Below, in pieces: positions 41,299 to 48,483 of a stretch of DNA of 64,000 bases (positions are counted from its first letter, which is position 1; every line of letters begins with the position of its first letter). The position numbers and the translations under genes were made by a program. Origin of the DNA: a virus; the IMG/VR virus record IMGVR_UViG_3300008113_000014, positions 1 to 64,000 of that record; one strand, written 5' to 3'. The notes under the pieces are model-generated. The model had not been told where the DNA came from. It was given only the letters and a program-made list of their open reading frames with translations, and ran no database searches.

Positions 41299-41607
41299 TT
41301 ACTTGTTAAAGTATGTTTCAATCTCTTCTACGCTTGCTTCACGAACCTTGGTATGGCGAAGGAGCTCTTCTGCATCCTTTTTACTTACTCTTGAATAACC
41401 CTTTGAAGCAGAAGCTCCAGATTCTGTAACAATGTCTTTAAGGGCATAAAGTACAACTGAGTCTGACGAATTAGGTGTTTGCTGGCTTGGCTTTGGAGCT
41501 TCTGGGGCAGGTGCCTTTTGCTCAACTGGTGCTGGCACAACAGTAGGTGTTTCTTTAATTAGTGCGTCAACTGCTGGCACATTTTCTACTTTATTAAAAT
41601 TGTCCAT
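41299..41607 (-). CDS. Proline-rich small head protein (102 aa)
   Basis: The ATG at 41607 follows GGAGG. Residues about 20-50 are proline/alanine rich (PAPVEQKAPAPEAPKPSQ), a flexible linker. The C-terminus carries the module G-Y-S-R-V-S-K-K-D-A-E, then K-V-R-E-A-S-V-E-E-I, shared with the product of 40929-41261. A promoter at 41648 can drive it. Placed right after the capsid gene, it may be a head decoration or connector accessory. Confidence 0.6.
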   Translation of the reverse strand: MDNFNKVENVPAVDALIKETPTVVPAPVEQKAPAPEAPKPSQQTPNSSDSVVLYALKDIVTESGASASKGYSRVSKKDAEELLRHTKVREASVEEIETYFNK

Positions 41608-41647
41608 TTTTTCCTCCAATATTAAATGAATTTAATCATTTTACTAA

Positions 41648-41653
41648 ATTATA
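41648..41653 (-). promoter_or_regulatory. Extended -10 promoter after capsid gene
   Basis: Minus-strand TGGTATAAT between the capsid stop and the 102-aa head gene, right after a long hairpin, so transcription can restart here. Confidence 0.55.
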
Positions 41654-41666
41654 CCACAATATGACT

Positions 41667-41696
41667 GAGGGAGACAGTTGTTACGCTGTCTCCCTC
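41667..41696 (-). terminator. Hairpin after the capsid gene
   Basis: A perfect 11-base stem (GAGGGAGACAG / CTGTCTCCCTC) closing an 8-base loop, about 20 bases beyond the capsid stop. There is no T-run after it, so it could be an mRNA-stabilising or processing structure rather than a true terminator. Confidence 0.6.
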
Positions 41697-41716
41697 GTCA
41701 AGTTAATCAGTGATGA

Positions 41717-42847
41717 TTATGCGTCTGCTGCTGCATCTGCGTAAGCAACTGCATCAAGCTCTTCCCATTGAAGACCGAAACGAACGAATACTGTGTATTC
41801 AATTGTATCCTTCTTTGGCTGGTAAGTACGGTTTACAGTGATATCACGCTGGAATCCCCATACACGGTTTGAAGGGAATGTAAGATCTACATAGCCTGCT
41901 GGGTAGTATGGAACTTCCTGAACGTCAACACCAAGAACACGTGTTGTACGTGCTCCACCAAATGTCTGAGCTGTACCATCAAGGTATGCCTGACGATTTG
42001 CTGGTGTACCTGCTGGGCGGTTAGCAAATGCTTCTGCTACTGCGTCTGCAAGTGTACCGTTGTTCTTGATGATTCCTTGGAATGCATCTGTACCTGCGTA
42101 GAACTTTAGGTTAGACTTGATTGCACGATACTTACGTGGCATTGCAAGAATAATATTCTGCATTACTTCTGTTGTCCATGCGTTGTTTGCAACTGTTACG
42201 ACTGACTCATTTGCGCCTGAGCCTGCTGCCTTAACCTTTGAAACGAAGCCTTCCATGATGTTCAGGAATGCGTCTCCGCCAGTTCCTGTACCATTGATTG
42301 CAAGATCTTCAATGTCGTTAGCAAAAGCATTTGTCATCAAGCGAACTAGATGATCTTCCAATGCTCCGCCTTCAATATTATCTTCAAGTGCTTCTGTTGA
42401 AACTTCCCAGTCAAGACGAATCTTCTTGGTTGTAAGTTCAACCTTAGAGAATGTTGCACCTGCATTTGAGAATGTAGGTTGTGCCTGTGCTGCTGCACGG
42501 ATGACACGCTCTCCAACGTTAACCTTTTCAAGTTCCATTGTGTTTGCACGCATTGTGACTCTACGTCCATCTTGAGCTAGTACAGTTGCATCCCATACAT
42601 AATCAATAAAGCGACGAGCCTGCTCTGGAAGCAGAATACCGCCTGGCGTACCAGATGGATTTACTGCGTTTGGTCCAGAAGTAAGTCCAAAGTTTGCAGT
42701 TGCAATGTTACCCATTACATCTGTTGGAGAAAGATTTCCAAGTGGTCCCTGTGCTACTGCACCGCCGATGCCGCCTGAAACTGCAACGCCGTCACCTGTT
42801 GGATGATTAAAAGACTTTTGAATATCTGTGTTATTTTGTTCTGACAT
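41717..42847 (-). CDS. Major capsid protein, HK97 fold
   Basis: A 376-residue coat protein. The ATG at 42847 with AGGAGG seven bases upstream is chosen rather than an in-frame GTG three codons earlier. After a flexible N-terminus come features of HK97-type capsid proteins: the spine segment I-R-L-D-W-E-V-S-T-E-A-L-E-D-N, the loop around L-A-I-N-G-T-G-T-G-G, and a C-terminal strand P-K-K-D-T-I-E-Y-T-V-F-V-R-F-G-L-Q. It follows the protease-scaffold gene as usual. Confidence 0.93.
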   Translation of the reverse strand: MSEQNNTDIQKSFNHPTGDGVAVSGGIGGAVAQGPLGNLSPTDVMGNIATANFGLTSGPNAVNPSGTPGGILLPEQARRFIDYVWDATVLAQDGRRVTMRANTMELEKVNVGERVIRAAAQAQPTFSNAGATFSKVELTTKKIRLDWEVSTEALEDNIEGGALEDHLVRLMTNAFANDIEDLAINGTGTGGDAFLNIMEGFVSKVKAAGSGANESVVTVANNAWTTEVMQNIILAMPRKYRAIKSNLKFYAGTDAFQGIIKNNGTLADAVAEAFANRPAGTPANRQAYLDGTAQTFGGARTTRVLGVDVQEVPYYPAGYVDLTFPSNRVWGFQRDITVNRTYQPKKDTIEYTVFVRFGLQWEELDAVAYADAAADA

Positions 42848-42873
42848 ATTGTTCACCTCCTAGTGATTTTGTT

Positions 42874-44181
42874 TTAGTTAAATAGGTCGGAATTTTTGAG
42901 GAAACGTCCGCCCCATAGGGATTTCTGAATCACTTTAGGTGATTCCTGTACAATCTCGCCGAGATCGCCAGACTTGCGGAAAGCGGTATCTGCAACTACG
43001 GCATCTACGGTCTTTCCAAACTCGTTAAAGTTTCCCTTAACTTCCTTAACTTCATTTGTTACGGATTCAAGAGACTTTGTGATTGCATCAACATTGGCTT
43101 GCATAGCCTTTACTGTTGCTGCTAGATCGCTCAAGGCATTAGTTACAGAGTTTTGAATTTCAGAAACTGCCTTAGCAACTTCTGCTGTTGCTGATGCAAC
43201 CTCAACAATTGCTTCGTCATTCTTCTCTGTTACTTCTTCAATAGAAGGAGCACTACCCTCTTCAACAACTGCATCTGACTTTTCGGCTACAGTATCTTCT
43301 GTAACCTCTAGTGACTTTGCAACTGCCTCAGCAGGAGCCTCTGGAGCAACCTCAACTTCATTAACTACTTCTGCTGTTGGTGCTTCTAGCACATCAACAG
43401 ACGATGTTGTTTCTTCTGTCATAGGATTATCCTCCTTTGCTATCTTAATTGTTCTAATGCCTTTTGCACTATCAACTAAGAACTTTATCATTGTGGTTTT
43501 TTCTGAATCACTTTTTTCAACAAATCCTATATTTTTCATTTCTTCACCAGACACTGGGCTTAGCTCAGTTTCATTTTCAGATATTGTAACGATGCCAGAC
43601 TCTGAGTCCCAGAATACATTTTCAACAATTAAATCTGCTGAAGATCCAGTAATTGTATTTACACCGTCAACTTTTTCAACTGACATAATGTTTGCGAATT
43701 GATTAGCAGGGGAATCAACAAGACTCAACTCTATTAAATCATATTCTTTAATAATTCTAATTGGCTTATCTGATTTTTCATCATAGCCATCATCCCACTT
43801 ATTCATTCGTCCCCCAATAGAAAAACCAGTATAGGTTCCATCTAGAACTTTTTCCCAGGCATCTTGTGCGCCCTTTGAAATGTAAGCAGAAACAAATACG
43901 CCCTTATAAAACTTCTTTGTTTCTGGATCAAAGTATTTTTCTTCTTTAAATGAAATCATTTTACCAACAGCTGATGGTTGGTGCATTTCACGAATGTTTC
44001 CACGGAACTTAGCAAAAGCATCCATTGAGGCTTCAGTAGTTACAATGTCATCTTGCTTATCTAAGTTATCTAAAGATGCAAAACCAGAGACAATTCTACG
44101 GCCTTCATCAACTTTTGTGAGAGGCATAGATAGGCGAACGTTGTCGCCATTGGTCGTCCAATGTGCTTTATTTATATTCAT
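42874..44181 (-). CDS. Prohead protease fused to scaffold
   Basis: A 435-residue protein. The N-terminal 160 residues are a HK97-type serine protease with catalytic His67 (IREMHQPS) and Ser121 (YTGFSIGG) and the characteristic L-S-L-V-D-S-P-A. After it comes a long acidic, Glu/Val-rich low-complexity region, then a coiled-coil segment (about residues 330-400) with the look of a scaffolding delta domain, and a C-terminal basic tail. The protease trims scaffold and capsid N-termini during maturation. The ATG lies about 3 bases after a predicted transcript start. Confidence 0.9.
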   Translation of the reverse strand: MNINKAHWTTNGDNVRLSMPLTKVDEGRRIVSGFASLDNLDKQDDIVTTEASMDAFAKFRGNIREMHQPSAVGKMISFKEEKYFDPETKKFYKGVFVSAYISKGAQDAWEKVLDGTYTGFSIGGRMNKWDDGYDEKSDKPIRIIKEYDLIELSLVDSPANQFANIMSVEKVDGVNTITGSSADLIVENVFWDSESGIVTISENETELSPVSGEEMKNIGFVEKSDSEKTTMIKFLVDSAKGIRTIKIAKEDNPMTEETTSSVDVLEAPTAEVVNEVEVAPEAPAEAVAKSLEVTEDTVAEKSDAVVEEGSAPSIEEVTEKNDEAIVEVASATAEVAKAVSEIQNSVTNALSDLAATVKAMQANVDAITKSLESVTNEVKEVKGNFNEFGKTVDAVVADTAFRKSGDLGEIVQESPKVIQKSLWGGRFLKNSDLFN

Positions 44182-44190
44182 GACGATTCT

Positions 44191-44196
44191 ATTATA
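44191..44196 (-). promoter_or_regulatory. Extended -10 promoter, near-leaderless protease mRNA
   Basis: Minus-strand TGGTATAAT. The expected transcript start is about three bases before the ATG at 44181, leaving no room for a ribosome binding site. Confidence 0.6.
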
Positions 44197-44221
44197 CCAA
44201 ACCTTTTAAAACATTTCTCAA

Positions 44222-45853
44222 CTATTGAGACGCTCTACCCTCACCCTTTGGATTACGTCCAGTTGTAGTTGCTGGTCCATCAGATTGGCTATTTGTTCGT
44301 TCTGTATTTCTTTCTCTGTTACCTGCAAGGTTAGAGTTTGAATCTGCTGCTTGTCTTGGTGACATTACAAAAGGTGTATCTCCATCTGGATGTTGAGGCA
44401 AACCAATTGCTTCACGTGCCTCGTTAGGCATCATTACTTGAGTTTTAACATAACGCTCAAGAATTTGTGATTGAGTTATTTCGTCCGTAAGTGTAAGCTC
44501 ATTAAACTTTAACTCCAGAATATCTGTCTTTTCCTTAATGATTTTGCTAATTACCTTGTTTAAATGGCCTTGGGCTGGGCGTGAAACCTGTTCCTTAAAT
44601 GTACGATCTTGTGCTATTGATGCTGCAATGGCTGCTGAATCAGTACCGCCAAGCTTTGAAATTGGTACTTGATGGGCAACAAGAATATCATCACGGTTTT
44701 GCTTGCGATACTCTTTAAAGGAACCATCCTGTATACCGTTTTCAATTGGCTCCATCTTAAACTCAACCTTGTTTTGGTCTGTATCTCCAGGAAGTGGGAT
44801 GTAAAGAGTTCTATGTGATTGTGCCTTTAATCCTGTTTGTAGGAATCGGAACATCTTGTCTTCTGCTTCGTTAGAAAGCTTTGCTCCTTTGAGAGTTACA
44901 ACATAGCGTGGAACAGCCTTGTTCTCAAAATAATCAATGTTATATTGAGATGCAAGTTGATCTCCAAGCAATGATGGAATTGCTGCAACAATATCAGGGA
45001 TACCATAATATGTATTTAAGGGTGAGTATTCCTTTATGTGAATAATTTCATTTGGTCGTGGATCTGATGTTACTGGGTTTGCATTAGTTGCACCAAAATT
45101 TCTAAAGTAAACAACTTTTTGACCAATGATCTGCATAAAGCCATCACGTAGGCGACGTATGCGAATTGTTGTTGATGGGATATGTCCTACGTAACCAATA
45201 TCTCCGTTTACTGTACGACCAACCTCAATGAAACCATTTCCAGTTGATTCAAGGTCTGTGTATACCTTTTCCATTGTTTTTGTAAATGAATCATCATCAT
45301 TAAGGCCTTCAAGCCAATCACGCATTTCAAACTTCATTCTTTCAATACGCTTGCGTGCTTTATCTATAGCACTTTGTTCTTTGCCTTCAAAGCTCAACAT
45401 GGTGCGACCTGTTACTTCAAAAGAATATCCAAGTCCAACAATGTTAGCAACCTTGGCATCAATGGCAGCATGATTAGCAAAAGAAGTATCATAAAAATTT
45501 GCAAGTTCATATAGATTAAATGGAGGAGTAATTACATCAAATAGGCCATATCCATTTCGGTATACTGTTCCAGGATTAATTGCTTTTGATGCAGCATCAA
45601 CACCCGTTGGAGTAGAATTAGCAGAATCTGCATAGGCTTCTGTATTTATATCTACGCCTGTTGATCCATATGCATACTCTGCTTTGCCAATACTTCTCGT
45701 TGTTCTACGACGAAAGTTTTGATCAAGTCCAGAAAATTCTTTTATTGTATCCCAAGACTTATTAAATGGATCTTGCTCTTTAAAAACATTTTCCCGTTCT
45801 TCTTGAGTATTTAAACTTGCAGAAATATATGTGTAATCAATATCCTCACTCAT
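44222..45853 (-). CDS. Portal protein
   Basis: A 543-residue portal of the HK97 class. Visible features are a wing region with L-Y-E-L-A-N-F-Y, a strand-rich core E-V-G-R-T-V-N-G-D-I-G-Y-V-G-H-I-P-S, I-I-H-I-K-E-Y-S-P-L-N-T-Y-Y-G-I-P-D, and the stem helices with R-D-D-I-L-V-A-H-Q-V-P. The C-terminal 60 residues are polar and flexible. It forms the dodecameric vertex for packaging. The ATG at 45853 overlaps the end of the previous gene (ATGAGTGA). Confidence 0.93.
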   Translation of the reverse strand: MSEDIDYTYISASLNTQEERENVFKEQDPFNKSWDTIKEFSGLDQNFRRRTTRSIGKAEYAYGSTGVDINTEAYADSANSTPTGVDAASKAINPGTVYRNGYGLFDVITPPFNLYELANFYDTSFANHAAIDAKVANIVGLGYSFEVTGRTMLSFEGKEQSAIDKARKRIERMKFEMRDWLEGLNDDDSFTKTMEKVYTDLESTGNGFIEVGRTVNGDIGYVGHIPSTTIRIRRLRDGFMQIIGQKVVYFRNFGATNANPVTSDPRPNEIIHIKEYSPLNTYYGIPDIVAAIPSLLGDQLASQYNIDYFENKAVPRYVVTLKGAKLSNEAEDKMFRFLQTGLKAQSHRTLYIPLPGDTDQNKVEFKMEPIENGIQDGSFKEYRKQNRDDILVAHQVPISKLGGTDSAAIAASIAQDRTFKEQVSRPAQGHLNKVISKIIKEKTDILELKFNELTLTDEITQSQILERYVKTQVMMPNEAREAIGLPQHPDGDTPFVMSPRQAADSNSNLAGNRERNTERTNSQSDGPATTTGRNPKGEGRASQ

Positions 45854-46253
45854 CAAAGGCCTCTCTTCCAGCAACGTTTAATGTATCCTGTGCTGCTTTC
45901 CATGCCCCAAGGTCATTCATTGAAGGAATCAACCCACTAGACATTCTGTCAAGCTGCTCTGAATGTTGTTCATCAGAAATACGTGTTAGTCCAGGAACAA
46001 AGATCGCTTCACCGTCTCCTGGATCACCATAATGTTTTGCTGCACTTTTAAGTTCCGCAATTTTAGTAAAGTCATTACGCATTGATTCAATGTTTAATAC
46101 ATTGCCACTACCGTCAGTAAACCACTTTCCAGTAGACTTTTTATATACATAAAGTCCCCAATCGTAATTCTTTTCAATGACCTTTTTACGGACATTTCCT
46201 ACAATAGGCAAACCAGTCTTTTGATTAATTAGTGGATTATTTACATTACTCAT
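45846..46253 (-). CDS. Conserved hypothetical before portal (135 aa)
   Basis: A 135-residue protein that begins MSNVNNPLINQ when the ATG at 46253 is used. It has a middle W-G-L-Y-V-Y-K and a C-terminal helical part. The position directly before the portal gene fits a small head protein. The transcript start predicted from the -10 element falls on the ATG, suggesting a leaderless mRNA. Family not recognised. Confidence 0.6.
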   Translation of the reverse strand: MSNVNNPLINQKTGLPIVGNVRKKVIEKNYDWGLYVYKKSTGKWFTDGSGNVLNIESMRNDFTKIAELKSAAKHYGDPGDGEAIFVPGLTRISDEQHSEQLDRMSSGLIPSMNDLGAWKAAQDTLNVAGREAFDE

Positions 46254-46260
46254 AACCATA

Positions 46261-46266
46261 AGTATA
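46261..46266 (-). promoter_or_regulatory. Extended -10 promoter, leaderless head transcript
   Basis: Minus-strand TGGTATACT. The predicted +1 is within one base of the ATG at 46253. This probably starts the head gene operon downstream of the reductase. Confidence 0.6.
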
Positions 46267-46300
46267 CCATAACACTGTTAAAGTGAACAGGCCCTTACCA

Positions 46301-48334
46301 TTAATAGAGTTTAATCTCACAAGCATCTGTTGAGCAATACTGCTCTCCTTCAGCCTCAAGATTTTCTATTCCATCATAAATAGCAGACCAGTCAATCTTA
46401 CCAATTGTGCCTACATATGCGTTGTATTCTTCTCTTGAGATTTCGCTATATGGTTGCTGTGGATAAACCTTATCTCCCATTGGCAAGAAGGATACAGCCT
46501 TTAACTGGCCTTCGTACATATTTAATGCTGGAGCAACAAACTTCTTTTCAGTCTCTTTGTTAAATGAAAGTGTTACAGAAACACCATTATCTGACCAATA
46601 CTTCTGGGCTGTTGCTGCTAGACCAATCTTCTCAAATAGGCTAACATGTTTTTCAGAACGCTTGTGTCCTGAAGCAACTGGGAAATATACTACTGAGGTA
46701 TTTGCTGATACTAAGTCTGGTTCAATCTTATACCCTGCAGCTTTAAAAAGATGAAGCATTGGATCAGTATTTCCAAAACGTATAGCACGAAGATAAAACT
46801 CTCCTCCAGGTCCCCAGTGAACTCCAGGAGTTGCACCAGAAAGTAGTGACACTGATCCTGATGGCTTGACCGTTGTTACACGAACTGATTCACGAACACA
46901 TAGCCACTCTGAATATTGATGATCATAATGACGAATCTTTTTGTATCCTTCATCCATCCATTCACGAGTTGTTGGAAGTCCATATGTGTCTGCAAATGAT
47001 GCAATACCTGTCAATGAGGTTCCAATGCGACGATTACGTTGCATAATACCGTTTGTTTGTGGCCAGTGTGTTGGAAGAAGCGTTACAGTCTTTCCATAAA
47101 GGTACGCAAATTTCAACGTCTTGAGGAAGTCCTCCTTGGATTCATGACGATTTAAGTGCACTTCTACAAGTGTACAAAGTTCGTATGATTCCAATGGCTG
47201 CTCCGCACAAGGGTTGAAGCCCATAATGCGACTGTCCTTATAATCAGGAGCATCCGCAAGACGGCCATAATCACGGGCAACATCAAGCCAGATAAAACCT
47301 GGCTCTCCATTGTCTGCAATTAAATCTACATAGTCTTCATATTTTGTTCCAACTGTTGCTGAAATAGAGTTGTTTGACATCCATGCCCAACCTGGCTTTT
47401 CTGGATCATATGAGTTACGTTCTGGAAATACTTCTGGATTCTTAAGATTAATAAATCCATTATCTTCTGCAGTACCAAGTGCAAGAGTAGCAGAACGACG
47501 AACATTTCCTGATACCACACAGGTACCAATAAGATTAATAATATCAACAATAGCACGGCTATCTAAGAACTCTCCTGCTCTAGAGCCAATTACATTGCGA
47601 ATACGTGTATGGAGATCAATGAGTGGTGCTGGACCGCTTGCAACGCCTCCAAAGCCCTTAATAGGGGCACCTAGTGGACGGATAAGGTCATAGTTAAAAA
47701 GCTGAATTGATTGATTTTGGCGTAAAAATGAGTTAATCAAGATACGAACTGATTCAACCCAGCCTTCACGAGTATCAGGAATATCATATGTTGATTCTGG
47801 CTCTGTTGGTGCGTAGATTGCCATTTTCTTATCTTGGCCAAGAGTATCAAAGCCAACTCCAATACCTAGCATTAATGCATCCATTACCCAAGCAAATAAT
47901 GCACCAGGATCATTGCGGTCAAGGTCTCTAGTTGAAACCATTGCACAATTTTGGAGGGATGAAGAGTTGCGCTTTTCCATAGTCATTGGTGTACCAAATG
48001 CCCAAAGACCACGACCTGGAGGAGTCCACTTTAATTCAAACATTCTTTGAAAGGCTTCCTGTGCAGACTTCTGTGCTTTATTATCATTCCATGGTAGACG
48101 ATTATCTTTAGCATGATTCTTTTGAACTGAATACATACCCTCAATTACACGGCGACAAACCTCATGCCAGCGTTCTTTTGTTCCATCTTCTTTAACACGA
48201 GAATATGTACGAATAAATGTTATCTCTCCCAATGAATTGGACCCTGCATCTGAAAATCCAAATGGAGCTGGAGTAAACTGATATTTATTTACAAACTCTT
48301 CTGATAAACGAAACGAAAATACACTTTCTGACAT
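46301..48334 (-). CDS. nrdJ: Class II (B12-dependent) ribonucleotide reductase
   Basis: A 677-residue monomeric ribonucleoside-triphosphate reductase of the Lactobacillus leichmannii type. Signature sites include the first active-site Cys in S-L-Q-N-C-A-M-V, the N-P-C-A-E-Q-P-L-E-S-Y loop carrying the radical Cys and Glu, and a C-terminal C-S-T-D-A-C pair that passes electrons. It makes dNTPs from NTPs using adenosylcobalamin and needs no oxygen or partner subunit. The gene is alone in its unit, with a terminator before and a promoter at 48396, amid the virion genes. No cobalamin riboswitch was seen upstream. Confidence 0.94.
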   Translation of the reverse strand: MSESVFSFRLSEEFVNKYQFTPAPFGFSDAGSNSLGEITFIRTYSRVKEDGTKERWHEVCRRVIEGMYSVQKNHAKDNRLPWNDNKAQKSAQEAFQRMFELKWTPPGRGLWAFGTPMTMEKRNSSSLQNCAMVSTRDLDRNDPGALFAWVMDALMLGIGVGFDTLGQDKKMAIYAPTEPESTYDIPDTREGWVESVRILINSFLRQNQSIQLFNYDLIRPLGAPIKGFGGVASGPAPLIDLHTRIRNVIGSRAGEFLDSRAIVDIINLIGTCVVSGNVRRSATLALGTAEDNGFINLKNPEVFPERNSYDPEKPGWAWMSNNSISATVGTKYEDYVDLIADNGEPGFIWLDVARDYGRLADAPDYKDSRIMGFNPCAEQPLESYELCTLVEVHLNRHESKEDFLKTLKFAYLYGKTVTLLPTHWPQTNGIMQRNRRIGTSLTGIASFADTYGLPTTREWMDEGYKKIRHYDHQYSEWLCVRESVRVTTVKPSGSVSLLSGATPGVHWGPGGEFYLRAIRFGNTDPMLHLFKAAGYKIEPDLVSANTSVVYFPVASGHKRSEKHVSLFEKIGLAATAQKYWSDNGVSVTLSFNKETEKKFVAPALNMYEGQLKAVSFLPMGDKVYPQQPYSEISREEYNAYVGTIGKIDWSAIYDGIENLEAEGEQYCSTDACEIKLY

Positions 48335-48395
48335 TTTTATATACCTTTCAAAGTAAAATTAACGGAGTGCTTTATGTTCTCTAAAGCAGTACTTA

Positions 48396-48401
48396 AGTAT
48401 A
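48396..48401 (-). promoter_or_regulatory. Extended -10 promoter for the reductase
   Basis: Minus-strand TGTTATACT, directly downstream of the intrinsic terminator that ends the tail fibre unit. The leader is about 55 bases and ends with AAAGG before the ATG. Confidence 0.6.
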
Positions 48402-48410
48402 ACACACTTT

Positions 48411-48441
48411 AAAAAGAAAAACACGCTCATAAAGAGCGTGT
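48411..48441 (-). terminator. Intrinsic terminator after the tail fibre
   Basis: Perfect 8-base stem (ACACGCTC / GAGCGTGT) closing a 5-base loop and followed on the minus strand by TTTTTCTTTTT. It separates the tail-fibre unit from the reductase. Confidence 0.9.
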
Positions 48442-48483
48442 AAATCTTTAGTATAGAGTTAGTACTCTATTATTTAATAAGTA

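Noticed and set aside
41286-41307. A/T-rich hairpin at the end of the 102-aa head gene
   Set aside because: The stem is weak, contains the stop codon, and is not followed by a T-run; not listed as a terminator.
48335-48410. Cobalamin riboswitch before the class II reductase
   Set aside because: The leader is only about 55 bases and shows no B12-box-like element.
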